Assembly: GCA_018646825.1 (NCBI GenBank)
Contig: JABGUA010000048.1
Span: forward strand, 1-19,049
From: Piscirickettsiaceae bacterium
Lineage (GTDB): Bacteria > Pseudomonadota > Gammaproteobacteria > Nitrosococcales > Methylophagaceae
Direction: 5' to 3'
DNA: 19,049 nt
Shown: positions 8,601 to 15,765 of the stretch, in pieces
How positions within the stretch are numbered: the first letter of the stretch is position 1
Layout of the letters: every line of letters starts with the position of its first letter
Notes under the pieces: generated by a model
What the model was told of the DNA's origin: nothing
Databases searched by the model: none
Seen by the model: the letters and a program-made list of their open reading frames with translations, nothing else
Position numbers and translations under genes: made by a program

Positions 8601-9055
8601 GCGGTACACAAGTTATGCAAGGCTATTTAAATGACCTGGAGAAAACGACCGATGCCATTGTTGAAATGTCAGGCTTACGCTGGTACAAAACAGGAGACAA
8701 AGGTCACCTCGATACAGACGGTTTCTTAACCATTGTCGATCGCTATTCTCGCTTCGCTAAAATCGGCGGTGAAATGGTCAGTTTAAGTGCTGTTGAGGCT
8801 AGTATTAGTGAACAGTTGCCTGCTGATATTGAGATCTTAGCGACAACGCGCCCTGATGATAAAAAAGGAGAAAGTATTGTCCTTCTCTATACTGGCACAA
8901 TCGATGAATCGGAGCTGAAAACCAATTTCAAACAATCAGAACTGACGGCCTTATCCATCCCATCAAAACTGGTTAATGTTGATGCTATACCTAAGCTAGG
9001 TAGTGGAAAAAATGACTTTAATCAAGCGAAAAAGATCGCTTTACTCTCTAGCTAA
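5612..9055 (+). CDS. aas: LplT–Aas fusion: lysophospholipid transporter, acyltransferase and acyl-ACP synthetase
   Basis: This 1147-residue membrane protein combines three activities. Residues 1–415 are a major-facilitator transporter like LplT, with the MFS motif GFLADRFRKPK at 67–77. Residues about 430–620 are a PlsC-type acyltransferase with NHISWLD at 452–458 (catalytic His453 and Asp458) and FPEGSIS at 521–527. Residues about 640–1147 are an ANL adenylating enzyme with LFSSGSEGTPKG at 791–802, YEGYGTTET at 930–938, YKTGD at 1025–1029 and a C-terminal PKLGSGKNDF whose Lys1133 aligns with the adenylation lysine. In E. coli, LplT and the bifunctional Aas are adjacent separate genes. They flip lysophosphatidylethanolamine inward and re-acylate it, repairing membrane phospholipid and recycling the by-product of lipoprotein N-acylation. 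Here one chain would couple both steps. It has its own upstream region, divergent from a regulator gene. No terminator is evident after it. Confidence 0.93.
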   Translation: MTALFKTPGFLSFLSMIFLNAFVDLGHKIIIQNTIFKVYDGSTQIILTAIVNGLILLPFILLFTPSGFLADRFRKPKIMRWAAILAVALTLLITLFYYLAWFEAAFAMTFMLAVQSAFYSPAKYGYIREIAGKDNLASANSIVQSTTIIAILLGMFVFSVLFEMALSGNSFSTEQDIINIIAPIGWILVLGSLIELYFATHLPTFKQKQTAPAFNWQHYRNGQALKHNLKLIRHDSVIWLSIIGLSVFWGVSQAVLATFPAYAKEILAINNTIVIQGLLACSGFGIVLGSLLAGKVSKNYIETGLIPIGALGMIVSLAILPQLDNTLALAGIVLAFGLFGGLFIIPLNAMIQFRARAEQLGTVLAGNNWIQNVVMLTFLTVTMLSALADIHSQTMLYALAVITAVGAIYTVLKLPQSLIHYAAGLMFSSRYRITVQGFHNMPSQGAVLMLGNHISWLDWALIQIASPRPVRFVMDKKIYQKWYLTWFLDLFGVIPISKSSSKDALVAINQCLQQGEVVCLFPEGSISRNGQLGEFKKGFERCVEDVAGVILPFYLRGLWGSRFSRSGTKLQQLSTQAIRRDIIVGFGETLPITSNSSTVKQTVFDLSIKTWQDYTEQLPNLGLAWIQRAKEGGRKDCLTDIQTNTTLSRRKTLVASLLFSRRFKQQPEQNVGLLLPTSSAGIIANIALFISGKTAVNLNFTANIDSLIAAVKKAEITTIYTSRRFVDKLEKKGIEIAQLLQNTDAIYLEDLSKDINQGEKLLTFVASFLPAKLLQAIYGRASHITQTAAVLFSSGSEGTPKGIMLSHQNIISNIKQVSDVLDTREDDTIVASLPLFHAFGLTVTGLMPLIEGIPAICHPDPTDVVNIAKGISRYQATIFCGTSTFLRLFAKNTRIHPLMLDSLRITVAGAERLNPEVRAQFGLKFGKTIYEGYGTTETTPVASVNIPDRISNDDWHIQTGHKIGTVGLPLPGSSARIVDPNTLETLPTGEDGLILIGGTQVMQGYLNDLEKTTDAIVEMSGLRWYKTGDKGHLDTDGFLTIVDRYSRFAKIGGEMVSLSAVEASISEQLPADIEILATTRPDDKKGESIVLLYTGTIDESELKTNFKQSELTALSIPSKLVNVDAIPKLGSGKNDFNQAKKIALLSS

Positions 9056-9381
9056 TTAAAGTTTTAGCCGTAATTATTTAGCCATGTAAAAGTCTTATCA
9101 TCTTATAATAGTCAGTATGAAGAATATACCGGTACCTTTTGGACACGGATAAATATAAAAAATACTAAGGAAAAATTTAAGATTTACGCTTTTTTACCGA
9201 TACCCAACAGACAACTTATATGGTTCATAGCAAGTAGTCACTATTCTAAACAACAAGATTGGCTGCTGAAAAAAAATAAAAATAAAAATAAAAATAAAAC
9301 AAGCCTAGCGATAGGAAAACATATTAGTAAAGAAATACCAAATTACACATAGCGTTCGATTTTTAATAAGGATAAGGCACC
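9056..9381. other. AT-rich intergenic stretch, no gene seen
   Basis: These 326 bases between the fusion gene and the diguanylate cyclase have no ORF resembling a protein. The only start with a short frame (9118, MKNIPVPFGHG then stop) has no supporting features. The region is strongly AT-rich and contains a hexanucleotide repeat. A TATAAT occurs at 9104–9109 but lacks a convincing −35 partner. I see no RNA gene or terminator here. Confidence 0.6.
9269..9299. repeat. Hexanucleotide simple repeat (TAAAAA)n
   Basis: After a run of eight A, T recurs every six bases at 9277, 9283, 9289 and 9295, giving three full TAAAAA units and a partial fourth. It ends 82 bases before the diguanylate cyclase ATG. 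Such a tract can change length by slippage and would alter spacing in the upstream region without affecting any reading frame. Confidence 0.85.
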
Positions 9382-10419
9382 ATGGCTGGCCAAAAGTCAT
9401 TTCCACCTGTTTATACAGAAGATGATGCATAGAAAGCATCAGAAAATTTAAGACAAATCATCCCATTAATCAATAAACATAAAACGCCAGTCAATCCGGT
9501 TAACTACGCTGTCTGGTATGAATATGTCTCTGGCGATAACAGACAACTTAATAAGGCGCTTGATGAACGACTTAATAGTCGACTTCCAATCACAACCGAA
9601 TTAACCCAGGCACTTTACGAAAAATATGTCCTCCTCGACATGCCTGAGCGGTTAGATAGTACCAATGCTAGCATTGAAAAATTTGTCAATAAAACACTTT
9701 CTCAAGTGACCAAAGCCAAAAATGCTGCATCGGAATGCGCTTCAGATCTCAGTGGAACCCAAGAAGAATTAAATGGTTATTCCGACATCAATGAATTGAA
9801 GGCTATCGTTTCCAGTATCTTATCGAACACACAAACCTTAACCACGACAAGCCAAGACTTAAAATCTGATTTGGAACAATCTTCACGTGAAATTCAGCAA
9901 CTCAAAGCTGAATTAGAAGCCGTTAAAGAGGTGTCAAGAACTGATGGCCTAACGGGATTGTTAAATAGACGGGCCTTCGATCAAGAATTAGAAAAAATAT
10001 GCAAACAGCAACAATACAATGTGGGCTTAATCTTATTCGACCTCGATCACTTTAAAAAAGTGAACGACACTATGGGACATTTAGTCGGCGATAAAGTACT
10101 TCAGTACTTTTCTCAAATTCTGAACAATTATGCGAGTGATACACATATCGCTGCACGCTATGGTGGTGAAGAAATGGTCATGATTATTTTCGACAAATCA
10201 AGTTCTGAAACACTTGATTTAGCCAACAAAATTCGGGGCGAATTAGCTGAGAGTAGACTCAAACATAAGAAAGATAATAGCCTAATTGGCCCAGTGACCG
10301 TCTCCGCAGGTATCAGCTTCTTTCAAGCCGGTGATACATCTAATAGCTTCCTTGATCGTGCAGATCAGGCGCTGTATAGCTCAAAAGATAATGGGCGTAA
10401 CCGCGTAACCGTCAATTAA
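9382..10419 (+). pseudogene. GGDEF diguanylate cyclase interrupted by an amber codon at codon 17
   Basis: An ATG at 9382 with a good ribosome-binding site (AAGGATAAGG just upstream) opens a 345-codon frame that runs to the TAA at 10417. The frame holds one internal stop, TAG at 9430–9432 (codon 17). After the stop it still codes for a typical N-terminal region of this cyclase family (NPVNYAVWYEYVSG), a helical, coiled-coil-like stretch (about 95–185) and a complete GGDEF domain. That domain has TDGLTGLLNRRAF, FDLDHFKKVND and the active-site RYGGEEM at 259–265, a Met replacing the usual Phe. Cyclases of this type make cyclic di-GMP from two GTP. The inhibitory I-site RxxD is absent; the equivalent residues are SDTH. 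The only later ATG in frame is at 9640 (codon 87). It has no ribosome-binding site and would lose the N-terminal domain. A recent nonsense mutation is the simplest reading. Read-through, or a sequencing error in one base, would restore a full enzyme. Confidence 0.75.
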
Positions 10420-10694
10420 AACCGGTAGAACGTCTTAGCTAAATAGTCGACGACTTGTTGATGCTCTTCTGGTAGCCAAGCGACGCCGGCTGCCAAAGCA
10501 CACCCTTTAACCTGACCATTCAAATGGTTCAGGTCTTTAACCCGACGTGTATTTCTCGTATATATCGCATTCGCATCGCCACCCATTAACGTTGCATGAC
10601 ATTGCATACAAGCGGCATCATGCAACCCCTGTCCGCCTGCAATAACTATAGGCGTTGCCAACAATAAGCTTATTGCCAGAAATGCCTTTTTCAT
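10416..10694 (-). CDS. Small secreted monohaem cytochrome c
   Basis: The 92-residue product starts with a signal peptide (MKKAFLAISLLLATPIVIAG, about 1–20). Just inside the mature part it has one haem-binding CMQCH (Cys29, Cys32, His33). The C-terminal segment EEHQQVVDYLAKTFYRF resembles the final helix of class I cytochromes c. A possible distal ligand is Met37, but this cannot be settled by eye. It would be a periplasmic electron carrier of about 70 mature residues, small for the class; its partner is unknown. Its ATG shares one base with the stop codon of the upstream protease gene (TGATG) and no clear ribosome-binding site is seen, so it is probably translationally coupled. The 3' end overlaps that of the diguanylate cyclase by four bases. 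Confidence 0.8.
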   Translation of the reverse strand: MKKAFLAISLLLATPIVIAGGQGLHDAACMQCHATLMGGDANAIYTRNTRRVKDLNHLNGQVKGCALAAGVAWLPEEHQQVVDYLAKTFYRF

Positions 10695-11938
10695 CAGATT
10701 GTTTGTGCTTCTAAATGGGCCACACGCAACGTTGCCGGAGGATGAGAATCATAAATAGCCGAGACTAACGGATCCGGTGTCAACGTACTAGCATTTTCCT
10801 GATACAACGCCACTAACGCCTCTATCAAGTGCTTTCCACTCGATACCGATGCCGCATAGTCATCCGCCTCATACTCATATTTACGTGACATAGCCGTCAT
10901 CATAGGATGCAAGAAAAAACCAAAAACAGGGATAACCAACATAAATAAAACCAAAGCCATAGCACTGCTTTGCGTCGTCACACCCAAACCCACATAAAAC
11001 CATGGTTCAGAGACAACCCAACCTAGCAGCCCTAGGCTGATTAGGCTCAATACAGCCATAACAGCCATATTTTTAATCACATGTTTACGCCGAAAATGGC
11101 CTAATTCATGAGCCAATACTGCCTCTATTTGTTCTTCATTCAACGTTTTCAATAAAGTATCAAAAAACACAATCCGTTTATTACCGCCTAAGCCGGTAAA
11201 ATAAGCATTACCATGACCAGAACGACGCGACCCATCCATCACAAAAATGCCTTGGCTCTTGAAACCACAACGTGTTAACAAGCCCTCAACGCGTGATTTC
11301 AATGATTCATCTTCCAAAGGCGAAAATTTGTTAAACAAAGGTGCGATAAATGCAGGGTAAGCCCACATCATTAATAACGTAAAGCCAATCCAGGCGCCCC
11401 ATAAGTAGAGCCACCAATAAGTACCTGTACTATCCATGAGCCAGAAGGCACCCCATAATAAAGGTGCACCTATCATCAACATCAAAACAGTCTGTTTTAT
11501 CAAATCAGAGAAAAACAAGCCTAGCGAACTCTTATTAAAACCAAACTCTGCCTCTAAAATAAAAGTGCGATACCAAGAAAAAGGCAAATCAACAATTGAA
11601 CTCAGTAAAAAAAAGCTCAAAATAAATACAACGCCCACCGTCATATCAGACCAGCCAAAGCTTTGCCAAAAGTCGGATAAAATCGCCAATCCGCCACCTA
11701 ATGTCCAAAGCAACAACACCGCCATGCCAAAGAGCCCATCTATTCTATTCACTTTACCTTTCGCCACTGTGTAGCTCGCTGCTTTTTGGTGATCTTCTAG
11801 GCTAATCTGATCTTTGAACGCCTCGGGGACGTTATCGCGGTGTGCAGACACATGTCGAGATTGCCGAAACGACAGCCATAATTCCACTGCCGTCATCAAA
11901 ACTAACGCAGTAATAAAAAGAAAACTAAATCCATTCAT
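10694..11938 (-). CDS. Ste24-type M48 integral-membrane metalloprotease
   Basis: This 414-residue protein has several membrane segments (first at about 3–23, others near 70–90, 100–120, 150–195, 290–315 and 325–345). The zinc site is HELGH at 277–281 (His277, Glu278, His281). A downstream EYEAD (about 355–359) supplies the third ligand, Glu357, and a C-terminal SHPPATLR motif (398–405) is typical of the Ste24/CAAX-protease-1 branch of family M48. Eukaryotic Ste24 cuts prenylated proteins. Bacteria lack prenylated CAAX substrates, and members such as HtpX are tied to membrane-protein quality control, so the substrate here is unknown. The ATG at 11938 is preferred to a TTG at 11953 because the TTG has no ribosome-binding site and would place extra polar residues before the first membrane helix. 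It is divergent from orn and overlaps the cytochrome gene by one base. Confidence 0.88.
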   Translation of the reverse strand: MNGFSFLFITALVLMTAVELWLSFRQSRHVSAHRDNVPEAFKDQISLEDHQKAASYTVAKGKVNRIDGLFGMAVLLLWTLGGGLAILSDFWQSFGWSDMTVGVVFILSFFLLSSIVDLPFSWYRTFILEAEFGFNKSSLGLFFSDLIKQTVLMLMIGAPLLWGAFWLMDSTGTYWWLYLWGAWIGFTLLMMWAYPAFIAPLFNKFSPLEDESLKSRVEGLLTRCGFKSQGIFVMDGSRRSGHGNAYFTGLGGNKRIVFFDTLLKTLNEEQIEAVLAHELGHFRRKHVIKNMAVMAVLSLISLGLLGWVVSEPWFYVGLGVTTQSSAMALVLFMLVIPVFGFFLHPMMTAMSRKYEYEADDYAASVSSGKHLIEALVALYQENASTLTPDPLVSAIYDSHPPATLRVAHLEAQTI

Positions 11939-12044
11939 CGTATTTATAACCAAATAAAAATCATAACAATGCTAAGCAGCTTAGCGTTTGATACAATCTG
12001 TGGCAAGAAGTTCGCCTTCAACCTCATTATAAAAAGACGAGATC

Positions 12045-12593
12045 ATGACAAAAAGTAAAAAAAACCTTATTTGGATTGACTTAGAAATGACTGGCTTAGA
12101 TACCTATAATGATGCCATCATTGAAATCGCCACCATCGTCACAGACGACAAACTAAACGTCCTTGCTGAAGGGCCCATTATCGCAATTCACCAACCAGAT
12201 GCCGCATTAGAGGCTATGGATAATTGGAATACCAAACAGCATAGCGGTTCAGGACTAACAGAACGCGTCAAAAACAGCACCACCAACGAAGCCGAAGCGG
12301 AACGCCAGACCCTCGACTTCTTGGCCCAATATGTTCCCGCCGGCGTCTCGCCGATGTGCGGCAATAGTATCTGTCAAGATCGCCGCTTTATGGCGCGTAT
12401 CATGCCAGAGTTAGAAGCTTACTTTCACTACCGAAATCTTGATGTCAGCTCACTGAAAGAGCTTGCCCGCCGCTGGTCCCCAGCCGTTGAAAAAAGCTTC
12501 AAAAAGAAGTCATCTCATCTCGCTATGGATGACATCAAAGATTCTATCCGCGAACTAGAACATTACCGCGAACACTTCATAAAACTACCTTAA
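12045..12593 (+). CDS. orn: Oligoribonuclease
   Basis: Orn degrades 2–5-nucleotide RNAs, including pGpG, to mononucleotides, completing RNA turnover and cyclic di-GMP breakdown. The 182-residue protein has the full DEDDh exonuclease set: Asp12 and Glu14 in IWIDLEMTGLD, Asp112 in SICQDRRF, and His158 and Asp163 in SSHLAMDD. Positions match those of the E. coli enzyme. Start choice is clear from the conserved N-terminus, although the ribosome-binding site is weak. It lies about 106 bases from the divergent protease gene and ends seven bases from the convergent queG stop. In this window it stands near a diguanylate cyclase, but there is no operon link. Confidence 0.96.
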   Translation: MTKSKKNLIWIDLEMTGLDTYNDAIIEIATIVTDDKLNVLAEGPIIAIHQPDAALEAMDNWNTKQHSGSGLTERVKNSTTNEAEAERQTLDFLAQYVPAGVSPMCGNSICQDRRFMARIMPELEAYFHYRNLDVSSLKELARRWSPAVEKSFKKKSSHLAMDDIKDSIRELEHYREHFIKLP

Positions 12594-12600
12594 CTCAGCC

Positions 12601-13665
12601 TTATCCATGTTGTGCTAGAGCCCATGTAACATGCTCCTGCACAAGCTCAGAGGGATAATCTAGTCTGGATTGTAATGCTGACACGATATTGGGGTTTGTC
12701 TCCGCATTGCCAAGCGCTACTGCAATATTACGTAGCCATGACTCATAGCCTATTCGCCGAATTGGGCTACCTTCCAAACGCGACAAAAAAGTAGCTTCAT
12801 CCCACGCAAATAAATCTAATAACTGCGGGGAATCTAAGCCATGGCGCGGCAAATAATCTGATTCTACCGTCGCCTGCGCAAATTTATTCCATGGACACAC
12901 CAGCTGGCAATCATCACAACCATAAATACGATTGCCCATCATCGGACGAAATTCCTCAGGAATAGCCCCTTTCAGTTCAATCGTTAAATAAGAAATACAG
13001 CGCCGCGCATCGACTTTATAAGGCGCCACAATCGCCTGAGTCGGGCAAATATCAATACATGCTACACAAGAACCGCAATGCTCAGATGTTGACGCTGTTA
13101 AAGGTAGCGGCAAATCGGTATAAATTTCACCTAAGAAAAAATATGAACCGTGTTCTCGGTTTAAAATATTACTGTGTTTCCCTTGCCAACCTATACCTGA
13201 CTTTTCTGCCAGTGCTTTTTCCATCACCGGCGCACTATCGCAAAATACACGATAAGACATCTCGCCGACCTCCCCTTTGAGCTTCTCTGCTAACTTAGCC
13301 AAACGACGTCGCATTAACTTATGGTAGTCACGTCCCAAAGCATATCGAGAGATAAAACCCTGCTGGTCATCCTCCAATACAGCCCAAGGTTCCGCCGCTT
13401 GTTCTGGCCAATAATCCATTCTTACTGTAATCACACGAACCGTTCCAGCAATCAAAGCGTCAGGTTGTGTCCTTTTCACGCCATGACGAGCCATATAGTC
13501 CATCTCACCATGAAACTGTGCCGTCAACCAATCAGACAATGCCGCCTCTGCCGTAGCCAAGTCAATATCACTCACCCCAAGCTGTTGAAAACCAAAGTCT
13601 TCTGCCCAGCCAGTCAAGTCCTTTAATAATTTGGTACCGTCTAAAGGTGTATTTATTTCACGCAT
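12601..13665 (-). CDS. queG: Epoxyqueuosine reductase
   Basis: QueG carries out the last step of queuosine synthesis, reducing epoxyqueuosine to queuosine in the anticodon wobble position of tRNAs for Asp, Asn, His and Tyr. It uses cobalamin and two [4Fe-4S] clusters. In the 354-residue form, the N-terminal cobalamin-binding half contains HGEMDYMARHG and a catalytic Asp in CDSAP (Asp143). The ferredoxin-like part has CGSCVACIDICP (Cys197, 200, 203, 207) and, for the second cluster, Cys223 with CDDCQLVCP (Cys250, 253, 257). A C-terminal HEAT-like tail includes WLRNIAVALGNA. The ATG at 13665 aligns best with the E. coli N-terminus. An ATG at 13683 would add six residues but lies upstream of a TATAAT that would be the promoter. 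It is divergent from nnr and convergent with orn. Confidence 0.93.
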   Translation of the reverse strand: MREINTPLDGTKLLKDLTGWAEDFGFQQLGVSDIDLATAEAALSDWLTAQFHGEMDYMARHGVKRTQPDALIAGTVRVITVRMDYWPEQAAEPWAVLEDDQQGFISRYALGRDYHKLMRRRLAKLAEKLKGEVGEMSYRVFCDSAPVMEKALAEKSGIGWQGKHSNILNREHGSYFFLGEIYTDLPLPLTASTSEHCGSCVACIDICPTQAIVAPYKVDARRCISYLTIELKGAIPEEFRPMMGNRIYGCDDCQLVCPWNKFAQATVESDYLPRHGLDSPQLLDLFAWDEATFLSRLEGSPIRRIGYESWLRNIAVALGNAETNPNIVSALQSRLDYPSELVQEHVTWALAQHG

Positions 13666-13672
13666 ACAGGCT

Positions 13673-13699
13673 ATTATAGGCATGAGACCACTTATTCAA
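13673..13699 (-). promoter_or_regulatory. Candidate queG promoter giving a nearly leaderless mRNA
   Basis: On the minus strand TTGAAT (13699–13694) is followed after 15 bases by a perfect TATAAT (13678–13673). Transcription would begin about seven bases later, at 13666–13665, which is the preferred queG start codon. The spacer is shorter than the usual 17, so this is tentative. Confidence 0.35.
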
Positions 13700-13741
13700 T
13701 AGGGCCCATCGTCTCCAGATAAATAAATTGGAAAACACTGC

Positions 13742-15229
13742 ATGCTCAACCTGCCACACGACCTATACACAGCAGCACAAATTCGTGAGTTAGAGCGCAT
13801 CGTAGCTGAAGATCATAATATTTCCTTCTCAGAATTAATGACACGTGCTGGCGCTTCAGCGCTGTCAACGATAAAACAACAATGGCCCAAAGCAGAACGC
13901 ATTCTTGTCTTGTGCGGCACGGGCAATAATGGCGGCGACGGATTTGAATTAGCTCGCCAAGCACTGGCCGATAATTACCGCGTTGAAGTCATACAAATTG
14001 GCGATGACAAATTACTAACAAAGATAGCCTTTGACGCTAAAGATGCCCTACTTAGCACGGGAAAAGAAATTCAAGGTTTTCAAGAAGAGCTGCCACCAGC
14101 CGACGTCATCGTCGATGCCATTTTTGGTACCGGTATAAACCGGCCCGTTGAAGGCCAAGCCAAGGAAGTAATCCAAGCGATCAACAAACCAACAGGAATA
14201 CCGATCCTTTCTCTCGACATGCCTTCCGGGCTCCATGCTGATACAGGTAACCCACAAGGGCTAGCCGTCAAGGCAACAAGCACACTTAACTTTATTGGCC
14301 TCAATATCGGCTTATTGACTGGACATGGTCCTCATTACAGTGGCGAAATCTATTTCGATTCTTTGGATACACCCATAACCGTTTATAAGCAGGTTACGCC
14401 CACTTTTCGCCGTTTAAATTTAGAGAAAGATGGCGAGCGACTTGCGCCACGTGAACGAACAGGGCATAAAGGTTTATACGGACATTTAGTTATTATTGGT
14501 GGTGATATCGGTATGTCCGGCGCTGTCCGTATTGCAGCTGAAGCAGGTGCACGGGTTGGCTCAGGCTTGACCAGTATTGCCACTCGACAAAGCCATAGTG
14601 CCTTGATTAATTTAACCCGACCGGAACTGATGTCTCACAGCGTCGAAAGCCCCGAGGAATTAAACCTACTATTAAAACAAGCCAATGCACTCACCATCGG
14701 CCCGGGACTAGGCCAAAGTGATTGGGCTAAAGCCCTCTTTGAAAAAGCCGCTGAGGCCATTTTACCCATGGTCGTTGATGCTGATGCCCTGAATCTACTC
14801 AGTAAAAACCGTCTACATTCTGATAACTGGATCCTAACGCCCCACCCTGGAGAAGCTGGCCGCTTACTAGACTGTTCCTCTGCTGAAATCCAAGCAGATC
14901 GATACAGCGCGGTACAAGAAATTCAAAATATTTATGGCGGTGTTGTTGTGTTAAAAGGCCCCGGCACCCTAATCAATAATGGTGAAGCCCTCACTCGCCT
15001 TTCAATTTCGGGCAACCCCGGTATGAGTACAGGCGGCATGGGTGATGTTCTAGCTGGCGTCATCGGTGGCTTACTAGCACAAGGCTTTCCATTAATGGAG
15101 GCCGCTTGCGTCGGTGTTACATTACACGGCATGGCTGGTGATAAGGCAGCGAATCAAGATGGTGAACGCGGCATGTTAGCTATGGATCTTATGCCTCATT
15201 TAAGACAATTATCCAATTCAATACGCTAA
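13742..15229 (+). CDS. nnr: Bifunctional NAD(P)HX epimerase and dehydratase
   Basis: This two-domain enzyme (formerly YjeF) repairs hydrated NAD(P)H. The N-terminal domain interconverts the R and S epimers. The C-terminal domain dehydrates the S form with ADP. Within 495 residues, the epimerase part (about 1–215) has GTGNNGGDGF at 59–68, DAIFGTG at 125–131 and DMPSGL at 159–164. The ribokinase-like dehydratase part (about 235–490) has GPGLGQ at 320–325, TPHPGE at 366–371 and NPGMSTGGMGDVL at 425–437. Length and order match E. coli Nnr (515 residues). The ATG at 13742 is supported by alignment; GGA about nine bases upstream is a weak ribosome-binding site. It leads the nnr–tsaE–amiB–mutL operon, with tsaE only three bases downstream. 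Confidence 0.95.
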   Translation: MLNLPHDLYTAAQIRELERIVAEDHNISFSELMTRAGASALSTIKQQWPKAERILVLCGTGNNGGDGFELARQALADNYRVEVIQIGDDKLLTKIAFDAKDALLSTGKEIQGFQEELPPADVIVDAIFGTGINRPVEGQAKEVIQAINKPTGIPILSLDMPSGLHADTGNPQGLAVKATSTLNFIGLNIGLLTGHGPHYSGEIYFDSLDTPITVYKQVTPTFRRLNLEKDGERLAPRERTGHKGLYGHLVIIGGDIGMSGAVRIAAEAGARVGSGLTSIATRQSHSALINLTRPELMSHSVESPEELNLLLKQANALTIGPGLGQSDWAKALFEKAAEAILPMVVDADALNLLSKNRLHSDNWILTPHPGEAGRLLDCSSAEIQADRYSAVQEIQNIYGGVVVLKGPGTLINNGEALTRLSISGNPGMSTGGMGDVLAGVIGGLLAQGFPLMEAACVGVTLHGMAGDKAANQDGERGMLAMDLMPHLRQLSNSIR

Positions 15230-15232
15230 ACC

Positions 15233-15709
15233 ATGATACTCACCGTAAATAACGAATCAGCAACACTTGCCCTCGGCAAAAAAATATCAGAGCATTGCCC
15301 TCAAAGTGCATTTACTATTCATTTAGAGGGCGAATTAGGTGCGGGGAAAACGACCCTTACACGCGGTTTGTTACATGCTTTAGGCCACAATAGTCACGTC
15401 AAAAGCCCAACCTATACCTTAGTAGAACAGTATTTACTGAATGGCAGAACCATCTACCATTTCGACTTATATCGCCTAGCAGACCCAGAAGAACTTGAAT
15501 ATATTGGACTAGATGATTACCTAGGGAATGATGCCCTCTGCTTGATTGAGTGGCCTGCGCAAGGCGGAAGCTATTTACCTCGCCCTGACTTAATTATTAC
15601 ACTCCAATATCAAAAGCAGGGCAGACAAGTCACAATAACCCCGACCTCCGATACTGCTCAAATGCTCTATAAAAACCTCCAGCAACATTACACGTCATAC
15701 TCAGCTTGA
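15233..15709 (+). CDS. tsaE: tRNA threonylcarbamoyladenosine biosynthesis ATPase TsaE
   Basis: TsaE is the P-loop ATPase that works with TsaB and TsaD to make t6A at position 37 of ANN-decoding tRNAs. Within 158 residues, Walker A GELGAGKTT is at 33–41, followed by SPTYTLVEQY (58–67), FHFDLYRL-type HFDLYRL at 76–82 and LIEWP at 104–108, the family's hallmark order. The ATG is three bases after the nnr stop and lacks a clear ribosome-binding site, so translation is probably coupled to nnr. TsaB and TsaD are not in the window. Confidence 0.95.
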   Translation: MILTVNNESATLALGKKISEHCPQSAFTIHLEGELGAGKTTLTRGLLHALGHNSHVKSPTYTLVEQYLLNGRTIYHFDLYRLADPEELEYIGLDDYLGNDALCLIEWPAQGGSYLPRPDLIITLQYQKQGRQVTITPTSDTAQMLYKNLQQHYTSYSA

Positions 15710-15765
15710 TTTTTTGCTGTCACAGTCAGACAATACCGCCTAAGTTATTTTAAGGATAAGCCCTA

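Noticed and set aside
9430..9432. TAG as a pyrrolysine codon
   Set aside because: No pyrrolysine genes are visible, the position is in a poorly conserved N-terminus, and pyrrolysine use is not expected for cyclases or usual in gammaproteobacteria.
9640..10419. Diguanylate cyclase starting at the ATG at 9640
   Set aside because: The upstream 86 codons are in frame, family-like and preceded by a strong ribosome-binding site, while 9640 has none. The longer, interrupted frame explains the sequence better.
11939..11953. TTG start for the M48 protease
   Set aside because: No ribosome-binding site precedes it, and the ATG at 11938 gives the N-terminus typical of the family.
11971..11985. GCTAAG/CTTAGC dyad between the protease and orn
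   Set aside because: Only six base pairs per arm and no convincing promoter alongside; it could be chance.
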